47,347 bases of DNA from Candidatus Aphodocola excrementigallinarum (GCA_018714855.1 DVMT01000053.1:1-47347); one strand, 5' to 3'. Counted from the first letter of the stretch, positions 26,141-35,247 are shown. Notes: a model not told the origin generated them from the sequence alone. A program made the numbers and translations.

Positions 26141-27034
26141 ATGAAAGAAAGTATAAAAACGCTGATAGAATTAGGTTATAGTAAATCTGATGCAGAAGAA
26201 ATAGTAAATTCATATCCTTTAAATGGTTTTAAAGATGAAACGTTAAAAGAAAACATAAAAAGAAATTATAAATTATTAATAAGCTTAGGTTACACCAAAA
26301 ATGAAGTAATAAAAATGACAAAGACACTTCCTGCGTTGTATAGTTTAAGTGAAGAAAACATAACAAACAAAATAAATTTTTTAATAAGCTTAGGTTATAC
26401 TAAAGAAGGAGTGTTAAAAATGGTAAAATCACTTCCTCAATTGTATGGTTTAAGTGAAGAGGCCATAACAAATAAAATAAACTTTTTAATAGGATTAGGA
26501 TGCACTAAAGCCGAAGTAATAAAGATGACAAAGACGCTTCCTACGTTATATGGTTATAGTGAAGAAAACATAACAAAAAAAATAGAGTTTTTAGTAAACT
26601 TAGGTTATAATAAAAAAGAAGTAATAAAGATGACAAAGATGCTTCCTGCATTATATAGTTATAGTGAAGATAACATAACAAATAAAATAGACTTTTTAAT
26701 AGATTTAGGTTATAGTAAACAAGAAGTGTTAAAGATGACTATTAATTTTCCTGCTTTATATAGTTTTAGTGAAGAAAATATTATTGAAAAAATAGAGTAT
26801 TATAGAAAGAAAAATTTGGATTTTATTATAATAGAAAATACAAAGTATTTAATGCAAAGTATGAAGAAAACTAAGGCTAGATATAATTATTTAACAGAAG
26901 AAAAAATGTTTAGCTTAGATGAAAGTAACTATAGTAGATTATTTATGAGTGAAAAAAGATTTCAAAAAACATATGGAGTGTCAACTGATGCACTTATAAG
27001 AATGTATGGATTAAATCCACAAATAATAGATTAG
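26141..27034 (+). CDS. mTERF-like helical-repeat protein, copy 2
   Basis: N-terminal divergent unit plus five 35-aa units (LGYTKNEVIKMTKTLPALYSLSEENITNKINFLI...) and C-terminal RYNYL...KTYGVSTDALIRMYGL domain. Confidence 0.85.
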   Translation: MKESIKTLIELGYSKSDAEEIVNSYPLNGFKDETLKENIKRNYKLLISLGYTKNEVIKMTKTLPALYSLSEENITNKINFLISLGYTKEGVLKMVKSLPQLYGLSEEAITNKINFLIGLGCTKAEVIKMTKTLPTLYGYSEENITKKIEFLVNLGYNKKEVIKMTKMLPALYSYSEDNITNKIDFLIDLGYSKQEVLKMTINFPALYSFSEENIIEKIEYYRKKNLDFIIIENTKYLMQSMKKTKARYNYLTEEKMFSLDESNYSRLFMSEKRFQKTYGVSTDALIRMYGLNPQIID

Positions 27035-27110
27035 ATAAAAAGAAAAAGAGGGTTTAAGTAAACAAGAAATAATAGATTTAGTAGAAACAGAATTTGATGT
27101 AATATAATAG
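27035..27110 (+). pseudogene. Relic of the 3' end of the 127-aa ORF, carried by tandem duplication
   Basis: 27041-27110 repeats 26061-26130 almost exactly, including GTAGAAACAGAATTTGATGTAATATAATAGGGTGAT. Confidence 0.85.
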
Positions 27111-27120
27111 GGTGATATTA

Positions 27121-28026
27121 ATGAAAGAAAGTATAAAAACGCTAATAGAATTAGGTTATAGTAAATCTGATGAAGAAGAAATAGTAAATTCATATGCTTT
27201 AAATACTTTAAAAGATGAAACATTAAAAGAAAATATAAAAGCAAATTATAAATTATTAATAGACTTAGGTTATACCAAAGAAGAAGTAATAAAAATTACA
27301 AAAATGCTTCCTGCATTGTATAGTTATACTGAAGAGAACATAACAAAAAAGATAGATTTTTTAATAAGTTTAGGTTATAGTAAAGAAGAAATAATAAAAA
27401 TGACAAAAACACTTCCTCAATTGTATGGTTATAGTGAGAAAAAAATAATTGATAAAATAAGCTTTTTGATAAATTTAGGTTATAGTAAGAAAGAGATATT
27501 AAAAATAACAAAGACCTTTCCAACATTGTATGGTTTAAGCAAAGAAAACATAACAGATAAAATAGATTTTTTAATAAGCATTGGTTACACAAAGGAAGAA
27601 GTGTTAGAAATGACAAATATTCTTCCAACACTTTATAACTATAGTGAAGATAATATAAAGGATAAAATAAACTTTTTAATAGATTTGGGTTATAGTAAAC
27701 AAGAAGTGTTAAAGATGACTATTAATTTTCCTGCTTTATATAGTTTTAGTGAAGAAAATATTATTGAAAAAATAGAGTATTATAGAATGAAAAATTTGGA
27801 TTTTATTATAATAGAAAATACAAAGTATTTAATGCAAAGTATGAAGAAAACTAAGGCTAGATATAATTATTTAACAGAAGAAAAAATGTTTAGCTTAGAT
27901 GAAAGTAATTATAGTAAATTATTTATGAGTGAAAAAAATTTTCAAAAAACATATGGAGTGTCAACTGATGCACTTATAAAATTGCATGGATTGGATTCTC
28001 AAATAAAAAGATGTATAAAAAAATAA
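27121..28026 (+). CDS. mTERF-like helical-repeat protein, copy 3
   Basis: Same architecture as copy 2; five 35-aa units and C-terminal KTYGVSTDALIKLHGL. Confidence 0.85.
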   Translation: MKESIKTLIELGYSKSDEEEIVNSYALNTLKDETLKENIKANYKLLIDLGYTKEEVIKITKMLPALYSYTEENITKKIDFLISLGYSKEEIIKMTKTLPQLYGYSEKKIIDKISFLINLGYSKKEILKITKTFPTLYGLSKENITDKIDFLISIGYTKEEVLEMTNILPTLYNYSEDNIKDKINFLIDLGYSKQEVLKMTINFPALYSFSEENIIEKIEYYRMKNLDFIIIENTKYLMQSMKKTKARYNYLTEEKMFSLDESNYSKLFMSEKNFQKTYGVSTDALIKLHGLDSQIKRCIKK

Positions 28027-28062
28027 ATTTATCACCAATATATAAATAGAAGGTGATTAAAA

Positions 28063-28179
28063 ATGAATATAAATGACGTTTGGCATTTATTTGAAAAAAC
28101 AGGAAAGATAGAATATTATATGAAATACAGAAAAATGAAAGAAGGGAAGATTGATACCCTTGGAAGTGATAGAAGTTGA
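28063..28179 (+). CDS. YqzL-like small protein
   Basis: MNINDVWHLFEKTGKIEYYMKYRKMKEGKIDT; RBS AAGGTGAT; immediately upstream of recO as in B. subtilis. Confidence 0.6.
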   Translation: MNINDVWHLFEKTGKIEYYMKYRKMKEGKIDTLGSDRS

Positions 28180-28891
28180 AGGCGTTGTAATTGATGAGAA
28201 ATCTTTTAGTGAAACAAGCAAGATACTTAACATAATTACAAAGGAAAAAGGTGTAATAGGAGTACTTGCTAAAGGTGCTAAAAGACTAAAAAGTCCGTTA
28301 AGAAGCGTAAGCGAAAGATTTTCTTATGCTAAGTTTAACATTAGCTATAAAGAAAATAAGTTATCTACTTTAATTAGTGCGGATATTATTAACTCGTTAT
28401 TTAATATAAAAAAAGATATAGAAAAAGTATCTTATTTAAATTACATATCTGAACTTACTAACCTTGTGTTAAAACAAAATAATGATAAAAGAATATATGA
28501 TATTTTTATAAGTGCTATTTTAAAAATTGAAGAAAACTTTGATCCAATGCTAATAACTAATATTTTAGAAATAAAATACTTATCTTTTTTAGGCGTTGCT
28601 CCAAAATTGGATGGATGCGTTGTCTGTGGTAAAAAAGAAGTTGTAACTATATCTAGTTATAAAGGCGGGTTTGTATGTAAAAATCACGTTGATGGTGAAT
28701 ACATTGTAAGTGATAAAACGATTAAGTTAATTAGGGTATTAGAGTATGTTGATATATCTAAAATAACCAAGTTAGATGTTTCAAGCAAGGTAAAAAAAGA
28801 AATAAATGATTTTATAGATGATTATTATGATAGATATACAGGTCTTTATTTAAAAAGTAAGAAATTTTTAAAAAATCTTGTAAATTTATAA
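28151..28891 (+). CDS. recO: DNA repair protein RecO
   Basis: EGVVIDEKSFSETSKILNIITKEKGVIGVLAKGAKRLKSPLRSVSERFSYAKF; CVVCGK...CKNH; TTG start. Confidence 0.93.
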   Translation: MIPLEVIEVEGVVIDEKSFSETSKILNIITKEKGVIGVLAKGAKRLKSPLRSVSERFSYAKFNISYKENKLSTLISADIINSLFNIKKDIEKVSYLNYISELTNLVLKQNNDKRIYDIFISAILKIEENFDPMLITNILEIKYLSFLGVAPKLDGCVVCGKKEVVTISSYKGGFVCKNHVDGEYIVSDKTIKLIRVLEYVDISKITKLDVSSKVKKEINDFIDDYYDRYTGLYLKSKKFLKNLVNL

Positions 28892-28907
28892 ATTAATTGA
28901 AATTTTA

Positions 28908-28916
28908 TGTTATAAT
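28908..28916 (+). promoter_or_regulatory. Extended -10 promoter for T-box leader
   Basis: TGTTATAAT (TGnTATAAT). Confidence 0.5.
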
Positions 28917-28930
28917 ATTTGTAATAAATG

Positions 28931-29049
28931 TGCGATGACGGGCTTGGAAACCTATCAGCAGTATAAATGAAGCGATTTCTTCTAGAAATAAAAAGGGTGG
29001 AACCGTGGGAATTATTCTCACCCCTTACGTTTTCTAGAAGTTTTGTTTT
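28931..29049 (+). promoter_or_regulatory. T-box riboswitch (short form)
   Basis: AGGGTGGAACCGTGGG...CTCACCCCTT antiterminator/T-box; 10-bp arms CTTCTAGAAA/TTTCTAGAAG followed by TTTTGTTTT; upstream of an operon containing glyS. Confidence 0.85.
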
Positions 29050-29064
29050 ATATGGGAGGCAAAT

Positions 29065-29802
29065 ATGAATATACATGGTAAAAAGTACTTAGATGCTAAT
29101 TTATATGATGAGATATTAGTTTTAAATAATAAAGTAAACGTAACTGGAAACATTAAATTTACATTAAAGAAAGGTTCTGAATCATTTTCAGATGATTTAG
29201 AAAAAATGGATGATTTAGATGCTACAGAGGAACTTATAGATTATTTTCTTAGAAATAATAACATAGATTTTGTTGATATTTATTATAATGGTTATTCATC
29301 TGCTGAGTCTGCAAGCGTTAAATCTAAAAATAAGGAAATATATCTTCTTAATTATGTAGATAAAAAGCAGAAAAACAGGATATTAAGTAAATACATGTAT
29401 GATAGGGCTAAAAAATTATTTAATAATAATTTTGATGAATATCATGTTACGGCATCAAATGATTCATATTATTATGAAAAATGCGTTAATGGTAAAAAAA
29501 TTTGTTTAATAAATTTAAAGTTGTTTGACAATACACCGGAATATGAAGAAATGAAGTTTATAAAAGAACTTTTTGAAGATAAATTATCAAATGAAAAAGA
29601 AGAGGCTATTTTAAACGGCGGTTATGTTTATAGTGAAAAAGAAAACAAAAAACCTAGTTATGTTTATGAACTTTTTTGTGGTGATATAAAAGTATTAACT
29701 GATAATCGAAGTGTTGCTGAATTATTAAAAGATATTATTGTTAATCATAATTTAGAAATAAAAGATAATAATGTTAAACAATTAAAATTAAAAGGATTTT
29801 AA
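29065..29802 (+). CDS. Uncharacterised protein (first gene after T-box)
   Basis: Long ORF with RBS GGGAGG; no recognised motif. Confidence 0.75.
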   Translation: MNIHGKKYLDANLYDEILVLNNKVNVTGNIKFTLKKGSESFSDDLEKMDDLDATEELIDYFLRNNNIDFVDIYYNGYSSAESASVKSKNKEIYLLNYVDKKQKNRILSKYMYDRAKKLFNNNFDEYHVTASNDSYYYEKCVNGKKICLINLKLFDNTPEYEEMKFIKELFEDKLSNEKEEAILNGGYVYSEKENKKPSYVYELFCGDIKVLTDNRSVAELLKDIIVNHNLEIKDNNVKQLKLKGF

Positions 29803-29830
29803 TCATATTATAAAGTAGGGAAGTGATATT

Positions 29831-30625
29831 ATGTCAATGATTAAAAATCCAGATAATAAAGTCATATTAAACGGTAAGTGGACTTTAATAAAAATAACTG
29901 GTAGAAATAAAACTAATGTTAGGGTAAAAGATCTTCATTATGATTTAAATAAAAATTATAATAATAACTCAACGATAATTTATTATAAAAGTTTAGTTGA
30001 TGATGGTAATGATAAAACGGTATCTTTAATAAAGGCAATTTTAGCAACAAAAAACGTAACTGGTATTTATATTGATAATAAAAAGGAAATTATAAGATTT
30101 GAAAAAGAGCCACAATTTTTAAATAAATATCCGGTTTTAAAAATTTCTTTTACAACTGATGAGTTAAAAGAAAATCAAGGTGAAATATCAAAGTTATCTT
30201 TAAATAATTTAAAAGCATCAAGAGAACAATTTTTAGATAAAACTATGCGTGATAAAGATGTATTATATAATTTTGATTTTAGTGGTCTTTCATCGTCATA
30301 TTGGGTTGACACTGATAAAAAAGAAATATTTTTTGCTTTACAAAAAAACAGGTTTGATGAAAATTTTATGATTGATTCTTTAACAAATTTTATAAATAAG
30401 TTTAATGATAGAGTTTTAATGCTAAAAACAGATGAAAACGTTTTTGGATATGATGATGATTATGTAAGTTTTTCACTTATTTTAAATGAAACAGAAATAA
30501 AGGTTAAGTATGCCAATTTATATTTATATAATTTAATTGCAAAATCAGTAATTGATCATAATAAAAAAATAGAATTTAGAGATTTTAATTATGATTATTC
30601 TATGTACAAGAAGAAGAAAAAGTAG
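29831..30625 (+). CDS. Uncharacterised protein
   Basis: Long ORF between 29065 gene and glyS; no recognised motif. Confidence 0.75.
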   Translation: MSMIKNPDNKVILNGKWTLIKITGRNKTNVRVKDLHYDLNKNYNNNSTIIYYKSLVDDGNDKTVSLIKAILATKNVTGIYIDNKKEIIRFEKEPQFLNKYPVLKISFTTDELKENQGEISKLSLNNLKASREQFLDKTMRDKDVLYNFDFSGLSSSYWVDTDKKEIFFALQKNRFDENFMIDSLTNFINKFNDRVLMLKTDENVFGYDDDYVSFSLILNETEIKVKYANLYLYNLIAKSVIDHNKKIEFRDFNYDYSMYKKKKK

Positions 30626-30637
30626 GAGGATTAAAAA

Positions 30638-32008
30638 ATGAAAGATTTAACAATGGACAAAATAGTTAATTTATGTAAGCAGTATGGATTTGTATTTCCT
30701 GGAAGTGAAATATATGATGGTTTTGCTAACACTTGGGATTTTGGACCAGTAGGTGTAGAACTTAAAAATAACATAAAAAAGGCTTGGTGGAAAAGGTTCG
30801 TTCAGGAGGATATGACAACTTATGGAGTTGATGCCGCAATTCTTATGAATCCAAAAGTGTGGGTTGCATCAGGCCACGTTGGTTCTTTTAGTGATCCTAA
30901 AATGGATTGTAAGAAATGTAAACAAAGGTTTAGAGCGGATAACCTAATTGAAGAACACTCAAATGGAAAAGTAGCTGCAGAAGCAATGACAAATGAAGAA
31001 ATGGAAAAATACATTAATGATAACCATATTACTTGTCCTAACTGCGGTGGGTTTGATTGGACACCAATTAAACAATTTAAGTTAATGTTTGAAACTTCTC
31101 GTGGAACGGTAGAAGGAGAAAAGGACACCGTTTATTTAAGACCTGAAACATGTCAAGGAGAGTATGTAAACTTCCTTAACGTTCAAAGAACGATGAGAGC
31201 AAAACTTCCTTTTGCAATTGCACAAATAGGTAAGAGTTTTAGAAACGAAATAACTCCTGGTAACTTTTTGTTTAGAACAATAGAATTTGAACAAATGGAA
31301 CTTCAAAAATTTTGTAAACAAGAAGAAAGCATGAACTTTTATGAAGATTATAAAAAACGTGCTTTAGATTTTGTAAAAGACTTAGGTTTAAGTGAAGATA
31401 AATTAAGATATCATGATCATGATAAACTAGCTCATTATGCTAAAGCAGCTTGTGATATTCAATATAAATTTCCAATTGGTTGGGAAGAGTTAAATGGTAT
31501 TCATCATAGAGGTACTTGGGATCTTTCAAGGCATAGCGAGTTTTCAGGTAAAAAGATGGAATATCAAGACCCAGAAACTAACGAAAAATACATACCAAAC
31601 GTAATTGAGTATTCAATTGGAGCTGATAGATTAACTTTAGCCATTTTATGTGAAGCTTATGACGAGGAAAAACTAGATAATGATACCAGAGAGGTTATGC
31701 ATTTTAATCCAGCAATTGCACCATATAAAGTAGCAATACTTCCACTTGTTAAAAAGTATCATAGTAATAAAGCTAAAGAATTATTTAATGTTTTTGCAAA
31801 GAAATTCATGACTTCTTATGATGAAACCGGTTCAATTGGTAAAAGATATAGAAGGCAAGATGTTATTGGTACTCCTTTTTGTATAACGGTAGATGATGAA
31901 ACTCTAAATAATAACACCGTTACAATAAGAGACAGAGATACAATGAAACAAATTACTTTATCAATTCATGATGCTATAAAATACATACAAGAAAAAATAG
32001 AATTTTAG
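30638..32008 (+). CDS. glyS: Glycyl-tRNA synthetase, homodimeric type
   Basis: GFVFPGSEIYDGFANTWDFGPVGVELKNN; RPETCQGEYVNFLN; SIGADRLTLAIL; Zn motifs CKKC/CPNC. Confidence 0.98.
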   Translation: MKDLTMDKIVNLCKQYGFVFPGSEIYDGFANTWDFGPVGVELKNNIKKAWWKRFVQEDMTTYGVDAAILMNPKVWVASGHVGSFSDPKMDCKKCKQRFRADNLIEEHSNGKVAAEAMTNEEMEKYINDNHITCPNCGGFDWTPIKQFKLMFETSRGTVEGEKDTVYLRPETCQGEYVNFLNVQRTMRAKLPFAIAQIGKSFRNEITPGNFLFRTIEFEQMELQKFCKQEESMNFYEDYKKRALDFVKDLGLSEDKLRYHDHDKLAHYAKAACDIQYKFPIGWEELNGIHHRGTWDLSRHSEFSGKKMEYQDPETNEKYIPNVIEYSIGADRLTLAILCEAYDEEKLDNDTREVMHFNPAIAPYKVAILPLVKKYHSNKAKELFNVFAKKFMTSYDETGSIGKRYRRQDVIGTPFCITVDDETLNNNTVTIRDRDTMKQITLSIHDAIKYIQEKIEF

Positions 32009-32019
32009 GAAGAATTAAA

Positions 32020-33414
32020 ATGAAAAAGGGTAAGAAGAGTTTAAAAGAATTAAAAAAAGAGTATCAAGAAGCTTTAGATAATGAAGACTATGACCTCATA
32101 TTAGAATTATCTAGTCAAATAAAAAAGAGTTTTCCCAAAAACCCTTTAGGTTATATGGCAACCATCCAATCAAAAACCAATAATTATAAAAAATACTTAA
32201 ATGAAAGTGAAATGAAAGATTTAAAAGAAGACGTAAATAAATTAATTGAATCATCTAAAAAAGATGAAAAAAAACATGTAGAAGATGATTTTAATGAATA
32301 CGTAAATGATTGTAAGGAAGTAGAAAATCTAATTAAAATAAAAAAAGAATTAACTAAAGAGGAATTCTTAAATGATTTGTATCATGATGGTATTTCATTT
32401 ATAAACCAGAACATTAGTATTTTTAATAATTATAATATTAAGGGTAAAAGAATAATAAATATATATGATTTTATAAATGGTTTATTTTATGTTTTTTGCA
32501 TGATTTTTAATCTTATATATAGAAATTATTTATTAATATTAACAATACCATTTGGTATTTTTGGTGTAATTACAATATATTCATTTTTAAATATGAATTT
32601 TATAAAAAAGGATAATTTGTTTTTTAAAAGGTCAAGTAATAAAAAAATACTTGATAGTGCTAAAGAAAAAATAAACTCCTTAAAAAAAGAAATAGATAAA
32701 ACAAGTGATGTAATTACGTTTTTAAAGGAACAAAAACTAACTACTATATCTAGAATACCATCATGTTTTGTTAGCCAAATAGGTGATCTTATAGAAGATG
32801 ATGAGGCTTTAGTATCTTCTAATATATTAAATGAATTAAAAAATGATAATATGTCTTCTTTTACTTATTTGATAAATGAAAAAACGGATTTAAAAGCTGA
32901 TGAAGTAATATCAAAATTAACGCCATATATAAAAGAAGATGATGAACTATCAAGTTTTATTGATAAAAAGTTATTAGAAATAAAAAACGGGCAAAAGAAG
33001 TCTATTTTAATGAAGGATGTAAAAAAGATTAATTACATTATAACGATAATTCTTATGGCAATTAGTGTTTTATCATTTATAGTGTTAATTAAAAACTTTT
33101 ATGAAGTTAATCTAACATCATTTATTATTGCAGTTATAACCGGTGTTATTAGTATGTTTATTTATAATATAAATACTGGTAAGCATAACACTCTTAGTGA
33201 TACCTTTGGTGATAATTTATTAACGACTATATTTAATGCATCACTTATATATGATTTAGTTTATTTTTCAATTATTGGTGAAATTAGGTTTACTTATGCA
33301 ATAATTGAAATGCCAATTATATTTATTTTAATACTTATTGGATTTGTTATGTTAGCATCAATTCTAAAATATAATTATTTATTAAAAAAGTTAAGAGAAA
33401 CAAAAAAAATGTAA
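32020..33414 (+). CDS. Uncharacterised membrane protein
   Basis: Long ORF with two TM clusters. Confidence 0.7.
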   Translation: MKKGKKSLKELKKEYQEALDNEDYDLILELSSQIKKSFPKNPLGYMATIQSKTNNYKKYLNESEMKDLKEDVNKLIESSKKDEKKHVEDDFNEYVNDCKEVENLIKIKKELTKEEFLNDLYHDGISFINQNISIFNNYNIKGKRIINIYDFINGLFYVFCMIFNLIYRNYLLILTIPFGIFGVITIYSFLNMNFIKKDNLFFKRSSNKKILDSAKEKINSLKKEIDKTSDVITFLKEQKLTTISRIPSCFVSQIGDLIEDDEALVSSNILNELKNDNMSSFTYLINEKTDLKADEVISKLTPYIKEDDELSSFIDKKLLEIKNGQKKSILMKDVKKINYIITIILMAISVLSFIVLIKNFYEVNLTSFIIAVITGVISMFIYNINTGKHNTLSDTFGDNLLTTIFNASLIYDLVYFSIIGEIRFTYAIIEMPIIFILILIGFVMLASILKYNYLLKKLRETKKM

Positions 33415-33440
33415 AGTTATTAAAGCTTTACATTTTTTAA
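33412..33440. terminator. Bidirectional terminator between convergent genes
   Basis: GTAAAG-TTATTAAAG-CTTTAC followed by ATTTTTT. Confidence 0.55.
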
Positions 33441-34052
33441 TTACTTATTATAGAATTCAACGATCATAGATTCTTTAATGTCTGCTGGAAGTTCACTTCT
33501 TTGTGGGTATCTTAAGTAAGTACCTTGAAGTTTCTTTTTATCAAACTCAACGTATTCAGCAGTTTTATTAACTTTTTCAAGAGATTCTAAAATAGCTTTA
33601 TGATCTTTAGATGCTTCTTTAACCGCGATAACGTCACCAGGTTTAACTTGGTATGATGGAATATCAACCTTTTTACCATTTACGGTAATGTGTCCATGGT
33701 TAACGATTTGTCTTGCAGCTTTTCTAGTTGATCCAAGTCCCATACGATAAACGATGTTATCTAATCTACTTTCTAAAAGCTTTAAGAAGTTTTCACCTTG
33801 AATACCTTTCATTTTAGCTGCTTTTTCAAAAGTTAGTCTAAACTGTTTTTCATTTACACCATACATTAATCTAACTTTTTGTTTTTCCATTAATTGAAGT
33901 TTATACTCAGATGCTTTACCACGTCTTCTGTCATTTCCATGTTGACCAGGACCATAAGGTCTTTTTGCAAGTTCTTTTCCAGTTTCTAATAAAGAAAATC
34001 CTAAGTGACGACTTTTCTTATATGTAGGGCCTGTATATCTTGACATTTTCAT
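33441..34052 (-). CDS. rpsD: 30S ribosomal protein S4
   Basis: [40 protein letters not shown]4 domain [38 protein letters not shown]. Confidence 0.98.
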   Translation of the reverse strand: MKMSRYTGPTYKKSRHLGFSLLETGKELAKRPYGPGQHGNDRRRGKASEYKLQLMEKQKVRLMYGVNEKQFRLTFEKAAKMKGIQGENFLKLLESRLDNIVYRMGLGSTRKAARQIVNHGHITVNGKKVDIPSYQVKPGDVIAVKEASKDHKAILESLEKVNKTAEYVEFDKKKLQGTYLRYPQRSELPADIKESMIVEFYNK

Positions 34053-34210
34053 TCCTCCTTTTGTTTTTTTGTAAACTAAAGGACTCTTGCCATTTAATAG
34101 GGAGTTTGTTTTAATACTTTCACTACTCGCAGCTTAAAAGAGTTACTAATATAACAAACGCAAACAAACACGTTATTAAATTCAAGAAGTGCTGCTTTAA
34201 AGTTTACACG
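34053..34210 (-). promoter_or_regulatory. Long rpsD leader (candidate S4 autoregulatory leader RNA)
   Basis: About 155-nt untranslated leader between a strong promoter and rpsD; structure not verified. Confidence 0.5.
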
Positions 34211-34216
34211 CACTTA

Positions 34217-34245
34217 ATTATAACTAATTATATGAAAGTAGTCAA
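34217..34245 (-). promoter_or_regulatory. rpsD promoter
   Basis: On - strand: TTGACT - 17 nt - TATAAT. Confidence 0.8.
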
Positions 34246-34310
34246 GTATTATTGATAAATTAAGACTTTTGTGGTAGCATATAAAGATAAGTTTTGGAAG
34301 GATTAGGATT

Positions 34311-35207
34311 ATGTATAATAAAAGTGGTATAAAAACGGATTTAATGTTACTTGAAAGATATTTATCAATAAAGCAAACCCCAGTTATAGAAAAAAATAAA
34401 ATTACTAAGTTTAAATGTGCTGATGAGGTTTATCCGTATACTAATGAGCCGTTAAGTTTATATTATGATAAAAACTTAGATAATAAAAAAGTACTTACGG
34501 TAACATCATCTTGTGATCATGCACTTCATGCCGCATTAGCGGGTGCTTTAGATATAACTTGTTTTGATATTAATAGATTTTGTAAATATTATGCCGGTTT
34601 AAAAATTGCAATGATAAAAAAATATGATTATGATGAATATTTAAAAAAGATTGAAGATTTAATTTTTTGGCTTACTGAGTATGAATGGGATAAAGATGCT
34701 TCTAAAGTAAGAGATTTTGCCTTTATGATTTTTGATTTATTTAGTTATTTAACAGATGATGAAAAAGCCTTTTTCCAAACTTTTATTAGAACTGCTAATG
34801 AAGATGGTTTAAAAAATAGATTTTTAACACTTTTATTTTTAGATAAAGATCCTTTTGAAATGGTTAATAACAATGCGTACTTAGTTCCTGATAATTATTA
34901 TAAATTAAAAGAAAACCTTAACTACTGTAATTTTAAATACATTGATTCTAACGTAAACAAGTTGCGCAATAAAAAATTAGGTAAATTTGACGTTATATAC
35001 TTAAGTAATATTTTAAGTACATTATATAAAGATGATTCTAAACTTTTGATTTATCTAAGCAAGTTACTTAATGATGAAGGCATAATATATGATTGCGCTT
35101 GGCAAGTTAATGATTATGTATTTTCTTCAAAGGTAAAAAAATACTATGATTCTAATAGTATTGAGTTAAAGGATGGACATGTTATTACAACTTTCTTTAA
35201 AAAATAA
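34311..35207 (+). CDS. DUF3419/BtaA-like putative SAM-dependent enzyme
   Basis: VLTVTSSCDHALHAALAGALDITCFDINRFCKYYAGLK, like a SAM-binding motif I; later KFDVIYLSNILS. Confidence 0.5.
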   Translation: MYNKSGIKTDLMLLERYLSIKQTPVIEKNKITKFKCADEVYPYTNEPLSLYYDKNLDNKKVLTVTSSCDHALHAALAGALDITCFDINRFCKYYAGLKIAMIKKYDYDEYLKKIEDLIFWLTEYEWDKDASKVRDFAFMIFDLFSYLTDDEKAFFQTFIRTANEDGLKNRFLTLLFLDKDPFEMVNNNAYLVPDNYYKLKENLNYCNFKYIDSNVNKLRNKKLGKFDVIYLSNILSTLYKDDSKLLIYLSKLLNDEGIIYDCAWQVNDYVFSSKVKKYYDSNSIELKDGHVITTFFKK

Positions 35208-35218
35208 GAACATAATAC

Positions 35219-35247
35219 GATCAATTTTGTATTTGATCGTTTTTTTA
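35219..35247 (+). terminator. Rho-independent terminator
   Basis: CGATCAATTTTGTATTTGATCGTTTTTTT. Confidence 0.8.

Larger units (their letters stand above)
26061..28020 (+). repeat. 980-bp tandem duplication (26061-27040 / 27041-28020)
   Basis: AGAAAAAGA.GGTTTAAGTAAACAAG at 26061 and 27041; TTTTATTATAATAGAAAATACAAAG at 26821 and 27801; both offsets are 980. Confidence 0.85.

Noticed and set aside
25070-27770. Regular 105-nt repeats considered as CRISPR or noncoding satellite
   Set aside because: Period is in frame, repeats are protein-coding with synonymous drift, and there are no unique spacers of constant length.
30638-32008. Alternative genetic code (TGA as Trp), given Mollicutes-like AT content
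   Set aside because: Trp is encoded by TGG throughout glyS and polC and TGA acts as a stop (e.g. yqzL-like ORF at 28177-28179).
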